The translations under genes and the position numbers were made by a program. Under the pieces are notes generated by a model that made no database searches, was not told the DNA's origin, and saw nothing but the letters and a program-made list of their open reading frames with translations. Source: Clostridia bacterium (GTDB lineage: Bacteria; Bacillota; Clostridia; Christensenellales; Borkfalkiaceae). From it: 55,879 nucleotides of DNA. The stretch lies in contig JAFTHW010000021.1 of NCBI GenBank assembly GCA_017457225.1, positions 1-55,879 on the forward strand, in the 5' to 3' direction. Each line of letters starts with the position of its first letter. Positions within the stretch are counted from its first letter, which is position 1. Below, one piece after another: positions 1 to 6,382 of the stretch.

Positions 1-1
1 C

Positions 2-1420
2 AAAGGCATCACAGGCACGAGCGTAAAAAACCGTGACGAATTCAATAAGATGATTAAACTCTGCAAGCGTGGCAAGGTTGACATGATCATCACCAAGTCA
101 ATCTCCCGATTTGCGAGAAACACCCTCGACTGCCTCAAATACACGAGAATGTTGAAAGCCATCGGCGTGGATGTGTTCTTCGAGGAACAAGGCATCCACA
201 GCACACAGCCTGGGGCTGAATTTTACATCACCATTTACGGTAGCATCGCACAAAGCGAATCCGAGAACATAAGCGCAAACGTGAAATTCGGCAAGGCACA
301 GAGTGCGAGAGAAGGCAACGTGGCATTCCACTACAAGAATTTCCTCGGCTACCGCAAGGGTGAGGATGGCAAGCCCGAAATTGTCCCCGAAGAAGCAGAA
401 ACGATACGCTTTATATACGAGAGTTTTCTCGCAGGCGACAGCTTCGGTGGAATCAAGGCGAAGCTCGAAGAAAAAGGCATCCTCTCACCAAGCGGAACGC
501 CCACATGGAGATACTCAACGATACAATCCATACTGACCAACGAAAAGTATGCAGGCGATGCCATTATTAACAAGACTTATATTGAAGATTGCATCTCAAA
601 GAAGGTCAAGGTAAATAACGGCGAACGGCAGAAATTCTACGTGGAAAACAATCACCCTGCTATTATCGACAGGATGACTTTTGCAAGGGTGCAAGAGGAA
701 CTCGCAAGGCGAAACGGAAAGCTCAAGGTTAAGCAGGTCGGAACAAAGACCGAGCAAGGCAAATACTCAAGCAAATACGCATTGACCGAACTGCTCGTCT
801 GCGGAGAGTGCAAAACCCCATACCGCAGATGCACATGGACGGTCAAAGGAAAGAAGAAAATCGTGTGGCGGTGCATCAACCGTCTCGACTACGGCAAGAA
901 ATACTGCCACGAATCACCTACGGTAGAAGAAAGCGTACTCCAAGAAGCTATTATGAACGCAATTATGAGAACGGCGAACGAGAACGCAGAACTGCTCAAG
1001 ACCTTAAAGCTCCACATCGGAATGGGCTTGGATATGGGAGAGAGCGAGGACGAAAGCCTCGACCTCCAAATCAAGATAGCCGAGATCGATGCGGAATTCA
1101 AGGCAATGCTGAATGCCATCTCAAGCGATACGGTGGAAGCCTTTGACGAGCAAAGAGCCAAGGAGCTTATGGACGAAAAGAGCCAACTCCAACAACAGCT
1201 TGCACAGATAGCCGAGCGAAAGCAAAAGCGTGAAAACACGAAATCCCGACTCGATGAGATTTTCACGATACTCGACGGATTAAGAAATCGCCCGATGGAA
1301 TACGATGACCGACTCGTCCGTCAGATACTCGAATGCGTGGTGGTCGAATCCAAGGAACGCATCAAGGTGGTATTCATCGGCGGTTTGGAAATCACAGAAA
1401 CCCTAATAAACAATATATAA
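2..1420 (+). CDS. Large serine recombinase, 5'-truncated by window edge
   Basis: The frame is open from base 2, so the true start and the catalytic serine lie outside the window; 472 codons are visible. The first residues (TGTSVKNRDEFNKM, then ITKSISRFARN) match the resolvase catalytic domain. A recombinase domain follows (around residues 95-220), then a zinc ribbon (CGEC at about residue 265, paired with a C-x10-C further on) and a C-terminal coiled coil rich in E, K and Q. This order is typical of large serine integrases that move integrative elements in Clostridia. It precedes a SpoVG-like gene by 15 bases. Inference: it is the terminal integrase of an element lying mostly to the left. Confidence 0.93.
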   Translation, partial: KGITGTSVKNRDEFNKMIKLCKRGKVDMIITKSISRFARNTLDCLKYTRMLKAIGVDVFFEEQGIHSTQPGAEFYITIYGSIAQSESENISANVKFGKAQSAREGNVAFHYKNFLGYRKGEDGKPEIVPEEAETIRFIYESFLAGDSFGGIKAKLEEKGILSPSGTPTWRYSTIQSILTNEKYAGDAIINKTYIEDCISKKVKVNNGERQKFYVENNHPAIIDRMTFARVQEELARRNGKLKVKQVGTKTEQGKYSSKYALTELLVCGECKTPYRRCTWTVKGKKKIVWRCINRLDYGKKYCHESPTVEESVLQEAIMNAIMRTANENAELLKTLKLHIGMGLDMGESEDESLDLQIKIAEIDAEFKAMLNAISSDTVEAFDEQRAKELMDEKSQLQQQLAQIAERKQKRENTKSRLDEIFTILDGLRNRPMEYDDRLVRQILECVVVESKERIKVVFIGGLEITETLINNI

Positions 1421-1435
1421 CAGGAGGAAAACACT

Positions 1436-1840
1436 ATGCCAAAAAAGAACGCAACCACAACCAAAACCCCGGAAAAGCAGGCGGCACCAAAGAAAGCCAA
1501 GCTTCCGTCCATCGACGTGCGAATTGACTCGCTCGTCGACTACGAAGGCAGTAAAACGAAAGCCTTTGCAAGCGCGAACATAGGTGGCGCGTTTGCCATC
1601 CATGGACTCCGAATCATGGACTCCGAAAAGGGCTTGTTCGTATCGATGCCGTCAAGAAAAGACGGTGAGAATTACCGAGAGGTATTCCACCCCGTATCAA
1701 GCGAAGCGAGGGATGAACTCAACAAAAAAGTCCTCGCAGCTTACGAGCAAAAGCTGACCGAAGAACAGAGTCAGGAACAGGAGGAAACGGAAACGCTTTC
1801 CGAGGATGAATCGCAAGCCCCCGTCACCCAAACGATGTAG
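1436..1840 (+). CDS. SpoVG-like protein carried on the mobile element
   Basis: 134 residues with a strong AGGAGG site just upstream. After a Lys/Ala-rich leader of about 25 residues comes a SpoVG fold: IDVRIDSLVDYEGSKTKAFAS, AIHGLRIMDSEKGLFVSMPS, then a HPVSSEARDEL segment and an acidic Glu/Gln tail. SpoVG proteins are small nucleic-acid-binding regulators of about 85-100 residues; this one is longer at both ends. Divergent SpoVG homologues are common on integrative elements next to recombinases, as here. Its specific role on the element cannot be told from sequence. Confidence 0.82.
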   Translation: MPKKNATTTKTPEKQAAPKKAKLPSIDVRIDSLVDYEGSKTKAFASANIGGAFAIHGLRIMDSEKGLFVSMPSRKDGENYREVFHPVSSEARDELNKKVLAAYEQKLTEEQSQEQEETETLSEDESQAPVTQTM

Positions 1841-1904
1841 AACGCACAGGGGTTCAAGTCCATACGAAAACTCTTGAAAATATCTTTTTTATCGCCCCTT
1901 CACA

Positions 1905-1938
1905 CGAGAAAGACATACCAAATGGTATGTCTTTTTTC
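1905..1938 (+). terminator. Intrinsic terminator after the SpoVG-like gene
   Basis: The arms AAAGACATACCA and TGGTATGTCTTT are separated by two bases and followed by a T run. It would end the recombinase/SpoVG transcript. Confidence 0.85.
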
Positions 1939-1966
1939 GTGCGCTGTGGGCGAAGAATGAGCCACC

Positions 1967-2003
1967 TGACTTTCGGGTGTGCGTGCGAGGAGCGAGAAAC
2001 AGA
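1967..2003 (+). repeat. 37-bp direct repeat, copy 1
   Basis: Identical over 37 bases to 2094-2130 (begins TGACTTTCGGGTGTGCGTGC). The two copies are 127 bases apart, start to start. See the paired finding. Confidence 0.9.
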
Positions 2004-2093
2004 AAGGTTGGGAAAAACGTAAAAGTGGGCGAGCGACGACGCTTTGGTGGCAAAGCCACCAATACCACTTCGCCTTAGGTGTAACTAGTTTTT

Positions 2094-2130
2094 TGACTTT
2101 CGGGTGTGCGTGCGAGGAGCGAGAAACAGA
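2094..2130 (+). repeat. 37-bp direct repeat, copy 2
   Basis: Exact second copy of the 1967-2003 repeat, ending 19 bases before the -35 box of the lipoprotein promoter. Confidence 0.9.
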
Positions 2131-2149
2131 GAGTATAAAAATTCCCCTC

Positions 2150-2178
2150 TTGACAATTACACAAAAATATGGTAAAAT
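2150..2178 (+). promoter_or_regulatory. Sigma-A-type promoter for the lipoprotein gene
   Basis: TTGACA at 2150-2155 and TAAAAT at 2173-2178 with 17-base spacing. The inferred start site rules out the in-frame ATG at 2169 and supports translation from 2211. Confidence 0.8.
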
Positions 2179-2210
2179 TAACCTACAAACAAATCAAGGA
2201 GTGTATTTTA

Positions 2211-2858
2211 ATGAAAAAACTGATTAATTTGTTGTTGTGTTTTTGTTGTATAATATTGTGTAGTGGTTGTGGAGATTTTTTTGAAGTTTATCAATACCCC
2301 AAAGCAGAATTTACCAAAGAAGGAAATCTTATATACGAAGGACAATTATATACTAACTATGATATTGGCGATGACGGGTATCTATTGACGGGAGAGTTAT
2401 ATCCTATCTTGAGATGCTATGGAAATTATGGTTGTTTGTCAGGTTATACTTCAATGAAAGTAAGTGCGCAAGATTTAGAGAAGAATATAATAACTCGTTT
2501 CATGAACCATTATGTCAAAGAAGGATTTGAACTTCCCGATAAAGCTTTTCAATGTAATATTTCGGACATATTGCTTTATTCTAGAAGGAATGAAGAATCG
2601 ATTCAGCTTAGTCGATTAAATTATCCAATATGTGATATTGCAGAAAGTGAAGGATTACAGTTGGAAATAGAAAATTCAACATCCATTACATGTTATCTTA
2701 AATTGGTTGAATATGATTATTTGGAAGGAATACTTTATATAGAACGATATAATGATGAGCTTTATGTATTAACGTCAAATTTGAATTCTAAATGGTATAA
2801 AATCAAAGACGAATATCAAGAAATTTTCAAAACCGCAATGGAAGAGTTGAATTCATAG
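2211..2858 (+). CDS. Putative lipoprotein, unknown function, AT-rich
   Basis: 215 residues. The start at 2211 is preceded by AAGGAG at about 9 bases. The N-terminus MKKLINLLLCFCCIILCSGC is a lipoprotein signal peptide with lipobox LCSGC, so the mature protein should be anchored by its Cys on the outer face of the membrane. The rest is acidic and Tyr-rich with no domain I recognise. Its AT content and codon use differ clearly from the neighbouring Feo genes and from the recombinase, and it is a single-gene unit with its own promoter and terminator. Likely horizontally acquired; function unknown. Confidence 0.75.
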   Translation: MKKLINLLLCFCCIILCSGCGDFFEVYQYPKAEFTKEGNLIYEGQLYTNYDIGDDGYLLTGELYPILRCYGNYGCLSGYTSMKVSAQDLEKNIITRFMNHYVKEGFELPDKAFQCNISDILLYSRRNEESIQLSRLNYPICDIAESEGLQLEIENSTSITCYLKLVEYDYLEGILYIERYNDELYVLTSNLNSKWYKIKDEYQEIFKTAMEELNS

Positions 2859-2888
2859 TATGAAAAATACCTTGCAGATTTTTCTGTA

Positions 2889-2918
2889 AAAAAGGAGAGG
2901 AGTTCTGCCTCTCCTTTT
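2889..2918 (+). terminator. Intrinsic terminator after the lipoprotein gene
   Basis: The arms AAAAGGAGAGG and CCTCTCCTTTT flank a short loop and end in a T tract. Confidence 0.85.
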
Positions 2919-3043
2919 CACGTAGAAAAAACTCTTTTTATAGAATGAATCATTCTAAATTCCCGTTTATTACAAAAAAAGATTCGACTCTTTCCCTTTC
3001 ACAAAAAAAATTTATTTTTTTCCAAAAAAGTGTGGTAAAACAT

Positions 3044-3072
3044 TTGACAAACACATAAAAGTAATATATAAT
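3044..3072 (+). promoter_or_regulatory. Consensus promoter of the feo locus
   Basis: A perfect TTGACA (3044-3049) and a perfect TATAAT (3067-3072) are spaced by 17 bases. The predicted start site near 3079 places the inverted repeat 3084-3097 directly over the initially transcribed region. Confidence 0.88.
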
Positions 3073-3083
3073 AATCCGTGGAA

Positions 3084-3097
3084 TTAGCAAAGGCTAA
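3084..3097. promoter_or_regulatory. Candidate metalloregulator operator 1 (feoA)
   Basis: Inverted repeat TTAGC-N4-GCTAA just downstream of the predicted feoA start site. The same layout recurs at 3372-3387 and 3407-3422. The half-site resembles those of DtxR/IdeR-type boxes, and a DtxR-family gene lies at 5820-6191. Binding is inferred, not shown. Confidence 0.6.
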
Positions 3098-3123
3098 CAA
3101 GAACGGAGTAGATGGAGCGCGGT

Positions 3124-3336
3124 ATGGATTTAAGCGTTGTAGAAGAAGGAAAAGAATACGTGATCAAACGTATTGAAACGGACGATGAAGAATTGAATGC
3201 GTTTCTGTTTTCTTTAGGCTGTTACAGCGGCGAAACCATTACGGTAATTTCGCAAAGACCGAGCGGGTGCGTCGTTGCTATTAAAGACGCGCGCTACAAT
3301 ATCGATATGCAGTTGGCTCGGGCGATCATCGTTTAA
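3124..3336 (+). CDS. feoA: FeoA, ferrous iron transport protein A
   Basis: 70 residues from ATG 3124, which has GGAG six bases upstream; the in-frame ATG at 3112 has only three bases to its GGAG and is less likely. The small SH3-like FeoA fold shows as EGKEYVIKRIETDDEEL, then FLFSLGCYSGETITVISQRPSG and a terminal hydrophobic strand LARAIIV. FeoA is a cytosolic partner of the FeoB iron transporter. It is followed by a terminator-like hairpin and then feoB, so FeoA may be made in excess over FeoB. Confidence 0.9.
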   Translation: MDLSVVEEGKEYVIKRIETDDEELNAFLFSLGCYSGETITVISQRPSGCVVAIKDARYNIDMQLARAIIV

Positions 3337-3363
3337 AAATAATCCGTAAGCGATTATTTTTTT
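3337..3363 (+). terminator. Terminator or attenuator between feoA and feoB
   Basis: The arms AAATAATC and GATTATTT are followed by a run of T. No strong promoter is visible before feoB, so partial read-through is expected. Confidence 0.65.
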
Positions 3364-3371
3364 GAAAGCTT

Positions 3372-3387
3372 GTTAGCGACGGCTAAC
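3372..3387. promoter_or_regulatory. Candidate metalloregulator operator 2 (feoB leader)
   Basis: GTTAGC-N4-GCTAAC, a perfect 6-bp inverted repeat with a 4-base spacer, matching the site in the feoA promoter. It could alternatively act as an RNA hairpin in the leader. Confidence 0.55.
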
Positions 3388-3406
3388 CCTTATTTTTTGG
3401 TATAGA

Positions 3407-3422
3407 GTTAGCGATGGCTAAT
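3407..3422. promoter_or_regulatory. Candidate metalloregulator operator 3 (feoB leader)
   Basis: GTTAGC-N4-GCTAAT, the third copy of the motif, 35 bases centre to centre from operator 2 and 40 bases before the feoB start. Confidence 0.55.
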
Positions 3423-3461
3423 TGATAAATAAGGAAATGAAAATTTGGAGGTACATAGAGT

Positions 3462-5465
3462 ATGAGAATTGCTTTAACCGGCAATCCCAACAGCGGTAAA
3501 ACGACGATGTACAATGCTTTGACCGGACGGAACGAGAAAGTCGGGAATTGGGCGGGCGTTACCGTGGAGAGGAAAGAGCACAAAATCAAGAAGAGCTTTT
3601 ATCAAGGGGAGGGAGAACTCGTCGCTGTGGATTTGCCCGGCGCGTATTCGATGTCTCCGTTTACTTCGGAAGAGAGCATCACGAGCTCGTACGTAAAAGA
3701 GGAAAAGCCCGACGTAATTATCAATATCGTGGATGCGACGAATTTGAGCCGTAGTTTGTTCTTTACGACGCAGCTTTTGGAGCTTGGCGTTCCCGTAGTG
3801 GTTGCGTTGAACAAGGCGGATATCAATAAAAAGAAAGAAACGAATATCGACGTGAATAAGCTGTCTGCGAAATTGGCTTGTCCCGTTGTGGAAACGGTTT
3901 CCCTTTCGTCAAAAGGCTTGAAAGCGGTGGTGGAAGTTGCCGCTACGCTAGGGGGAAAAGCGCAAGTAGCGCCCTTTAAGCAGGGGGATATTGATTTGAG
4001 TGATAAACTCGTGGTAGAAGAAGCGGACAGAAAGCGTTTCGAGTTTGTCAAAGGAATTGTTGCGGAAGTAGAAACGCGGAAAGTATTCACGAAAGAAAAG
4101 ACGTGGCAAGATAAATTGGATAATGTACTTACCAACAAGTGGTTAGGGCTTCCCATTTTCGCAGTCGTTATGTTCCTCGTGTTCGGTATTTCGCAGGCTT
4201 GGCTCGGGCCTTGGATTGCGGATACGTTCGTGGGTTGGCTGGAAGCAGGGCAAGGCTTGGTGGCGGACGCTTTGGCGAACGAAGCGGGCGAGCTGTCCAT
4301 TTGGTCGTCCATTCTCGTGGACGGCGTACTTGGCGGCGTGATAGCGGTCATTAGCTTCCTGCCCCTCGTTATGATTATGTATTTTTTGATCGCGTTGCTC
4401 GAAGATTGCGGATATATGTCCCGCGCTTCGGTAGTACTCGATCCCATTTTCAAGAAAGTAGGTTTGTCGGGTAAATCCATCATTCCGTTCGTCATCGGTA
4501 CGGGTTGCGCGATCCCCGGCGTTATGGCTTGCCGTACGATCCGCAACGAACGGGAACGCAGAGCGACGGCTATGTTGACTCCGTTTATGCCTTGCGGCGC
4601 GAAGTTGCCCGTTATCGCTTTGTTTGCCGGCGTGTTCTTCGGCGATTCCGCGTGGGTGGGCGTAACGATGTATTTCGTCGGTATCGCTTTGATTTTGGCT
4701 TGCGCGCTCCTCGTCAACCTGTTGACGGGACATAAGAACAGAAAGTCGTTCTTTATTATCGAACTCCCCGAATATAAACTCCCCAACCTTTGGGGCGCTT
4801 GTAAATCCATGGTTTCCCGCGGTTGGGCGTATATCGTCAAAGCGGGTACGATCATTCTCGTATGTAATTTCGTTGTACACGTTATGCAGACGTTCGATTG
4901 GACGTTTAACGTGGTAGAGGCAAGCGATTCCATTCTCCACGACGTTGCAACGCCTTTCGCGTACGTGATTGCGCCGATCGTAGGGATCTGCGCTTGGCAG
5001 CTCGCCGCGGCGGCGGTTACGGGCTTTATCGCGAAAGAAAACGTAGTCGGTACGCTCGCGGTTTGCTACGGAATCACGAACTTTATCGATTTGGACGAAT
5101 TGGCGCTCATTGGCGGCGCTACGGACGTAGCGGCAGTATTTGCGATCACGAAAGTCGCAGCGCTTGCGTTTTTGATGTTCAACCTGTTCTCGCCCCCTTG
5201 TTTTGCGGCAATCGGCGCGATGAACTCGGAAATCAAGAGTAGAAAGTGGCTGTGGGCAGGGATTGGACTCCAATTCGCAGTAGGATACGTAGTGGGCTTT
5301 TTGACCTTCTTCTTCGGGACGTTGTTCACGACGGGAACGAGTATGGGCTCGTGGTGGATGCCCGTGATCGGTTGGGTGATTACGCTCGCGATTGCCGCAG
5401 TCATTACGGTACTTATTATCCGTAAAAAGAAGCAGTTGAAAGCGGAATATGAATTGAAAGCATAA
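3462..5465 (+). CDS. feoB: FeoB, GTP-dependent ferrous iron transporter
   Basis: 667 residues. The N-terminal G domain has G1 GNPNSGKT (7-14), G3 DLPG (57-60) and G4 NKAD (117-120), followed by the helical GDI-like region to about residue 220. The membrane part then contains the two Gate-type repeats, with the conserved GTGCAIPGVMACRTIRNERE and GFIAKENVVGT segments. FeoB imports Fe2+ across the cytoplasmic membrane. The ATG start is preceded by a GGAGG site. Neighbours feoA and the Cys-rich protein, plus the DtxR-type regulator, make a complete iron-uptake locus. Length is usual for Clostridia. Confidence 0.97.
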   Translation: MRIALTGNPNSGKTTMYNALTGRNEKVGNWAGVTVERKEHKIKKSFYQGEGELVAVDLPGAYSMSPFTSEESITSSYVKEEKPDVIINIVDATNLSRSLFFTTQLLELGVPVVVALNKADINKKKETNIDVNKLSAKLACPVVETVSLSSKGLKAVVEVAATLGGKAQVAPFKQGDIDLSDKLVVEEADRKRFEFVKGIVAEVETRKVFTKEKTWQDKLDNVLTNKWLGLPIFAVVMFLVFGISQAWLGPWIADTFVGWLEAGQGLVADALANEAGELSIWSSILVDGVLGGVIAVISFLPLVMIMYFLIALLEDCGYMSRASVVLDPIFKKVGLSGKSIIPFVIGTGCAIPGVMACRTIRNERERRATAMLTPFMPCGAKLPVIALFAGVFFGDSAWVGVTMYFVGIALILACALLVNLLTGHKNRKSFFIIELPEYKLPNLWGACKSMVSRGWAYIVKAGTIILVCNFVVHVMQTFDWTFNVVEASDSILHDVATPFAYVIAPIVGICAWQLAAAAVTGFIAKENVVGTLAVCYGITNFIDLDELALIGGATDVAAVFAITKVAALAFLMFNLFSPPCFAAIGAMNSEIKSRKWLWAGIGLQFAVGYVVGFLTFFFGTLFTTGTSMGSWWMPVIGWVITLAIAAVITVLIIRKKKQLKAEYELKA

Positions 5466-5477
5466 GCAGGTGAGCGT

Positions 5478-5684
5478 ATGGGAGCAGGAGAAATTATTTC
5501 CATCGCAGCGATCGTACTGATCGTGGGTGGAGCGATCCTTTATATTATAAAAGCGAAAAAGAGCGGTAGAAAGTGTATTGGCTGTCCGTCGGGCGGAACG
5601 TGCAACGGTTGCTGTTCTAAATGCGGAGAAGCGCAAAACGACGTCGCATCGGATTGCGATTGTAAAGAAAATCAAGAAAACTGA
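5478..5684 (+). CDS. FeoB-associated Cys-rich membrane protein
   Basis: 68 residues starting 13 bases after feoB. One N-terminal membrane helix (IISIAAIVLIVGGAILYII) is followed by a basic stretch and a Cys-rich tail with the pattern C-x2-C-x5-C-x3-CC-x2-C plus a further CDC. Small proteins of this form follow feoB in many Bacillota and are thought to replace FeoC in assisting the transporter. Metal binding by the cysteines is likely but inferred. Confidence 0.88.
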   Translation: MGAGEIISIAAIVLIVGGAILYIIKAKKSGRKCIGCPSGGTCNGCCSKCGEAQNDVASDCDCKENQEN

Positions 5685-5719
5685 GCAAAAGAGAGCCAAA
5701 ATATTGGCTCTCTTTTGCG
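5685..5719 (+). terminator. Strong terminator of the feo operon
   Basis: A long hairpin has arms GCAAAAGAGAGCCAA and TTGGCTCTCTTTTGC, with the T run inside its 3' arm. Confidence 0.88.
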
Positions 5720-5771
5720 TCAAGCGTTCACTCCGAGTGAAAAATTTTTTTAACAAATACGCCGTTTCGAC

Positions 5772-5800
5772 TTTACAAACCGCGTAAAATCGGTTATAAT
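5772..5800 (+). promoter_or_regulatory. Promoter of the DtxR-type regulator
   Basis: TTTACA (5772-5777) and TATAAT (5795-5800) are spaced by 17 bases. The -10 box overlaps an upstream in-frame ATG at 5799, which therefore cannot be the start. Confidence 0.78.
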
Positions 5801-5819
5801 GAAAAAACGGAGGGGAAGT

Positions 5820-6191
5820 ATGAAATATCGCGAATCGGAAGAAATGTATTTGGAAACGATCTTGCTTTTGAAAAAGAAAAAAGCGTGCGTGCATTCCGTA
5901 GATATTGCCAACGAACTGGAATATTCCCGTCCGAGCGTTTCCCGCGCGGTGGGGTTGCTTCAAAAGAGCGGCTATATCACAATGGCGCAATCGGGAGAGA
6001 TCGAGTTGACGGACGTAGGATATCGGAAAGCGATGGACATTTACGAACGCCACCGTTTGATTACCGAAGCGTTGATTGTTATGGGCGCGGAAGAAACGGT
6101 CGCGGAGGAAAACGCCTGTCGAATCGAGCACGTGATCTCCGAAGAATTGATGGAGACGTTAAAGAAATTTCTCCATAAAACAAAAGAGTAA
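5820..6191 (+). CDS. DtxR/MntR-family metal-dependent transcriptional regulator
   Basis: 123 residues from ATG 5820, preceded by GGAGGGG. The N-terminal winged helix (YRESEEMYLETILLL, then IANELEYSRPSVSRAVGLLQ as recognition helix) and the following RHRLITEALIVMGAEE and EENACRIEHVISEEL dimerisation/metal-binding helices match the DtxR/MntR family. There is no SH3-like third domain, as in MntR. Metal ligands expected are the Glu/His residues of these last helices. Its position after the feo operon suggests iron-responsive control of feoAB through the TTAGC-N4-GCTAA sites; manganese control cannot be excluded. Confidence 0.9.
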   Translation: MKYRESEEMYLETILLLKKKKACVHSVDIANELEYSRPSVSRAVGLLQKSGYITMAQSGEIELTDVGYRKAMDIYERHRLITEALIVMGAEETVAEENACRIEHVISEELMETLKKFLHKTKE

Positions 6192-6216
6192 AACAGTACG
6201 CAGGTACTGTTTTTTC
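6190..6216 (+). terminator. Terminator after the DtxR-type regulator
   Basis: The arms AACAGTAC and GTACTGTT enclose a 4-base loop and are followed by TTTTT. Confidence 0.83.
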
Positions 6217-6299
6217 TTATAATAGTCAAGAAACTTGACAAACCGTTGTTAAAATATATCTTTTTTATAAATTTTGTCAAAAAATTCACATAATTTTCA

Positions 6300-6328
6300 T
6301 TGAAAATACGATGGGATTGTGCTATACT
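6300..6328 (+). promoter_or_regulatory. Promoter of the ABC transporter gene
   Basis: TTGAAA (6300-6305) and TATACT (6323-6328) are spaced by 17 bases. Transcription starting near 6335 excludes the in-frame ATG at 6311. Confidence 0.75.
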
Positions 6329-6382
6329 GAATTGATTAAAAATTCACGACAAGGCGCTCGGGTATGGGCGAAAGGTAACGTT

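Larger units (their letters stand above)
1841..2210. other. Gene-free junction between the mobile element and the next gene
   Basis: This 370-base stretch contains, in order, an intrinsic terminator, a first copy of a 37-bp direct repeat, a hairpin with arms TTGGTGGC and GCCACCAA (about 2044-2062), a second copy of the repeat, and a consensus promoter for the lipoprotein gene. I see no credible coding frame in it. Confidence 0.7.

Noticed and set aside
4143-6131. A long minus-strand open frame of more than 600 codons antisense to feoB and its neighbours
   Set aside because: The plus strand encodes unmistakable FeoB and a DtxR-type protein. The antisense frame is Arg/His-rich low-complexity sequence with no domain and arises from the codon usage of the real genes.
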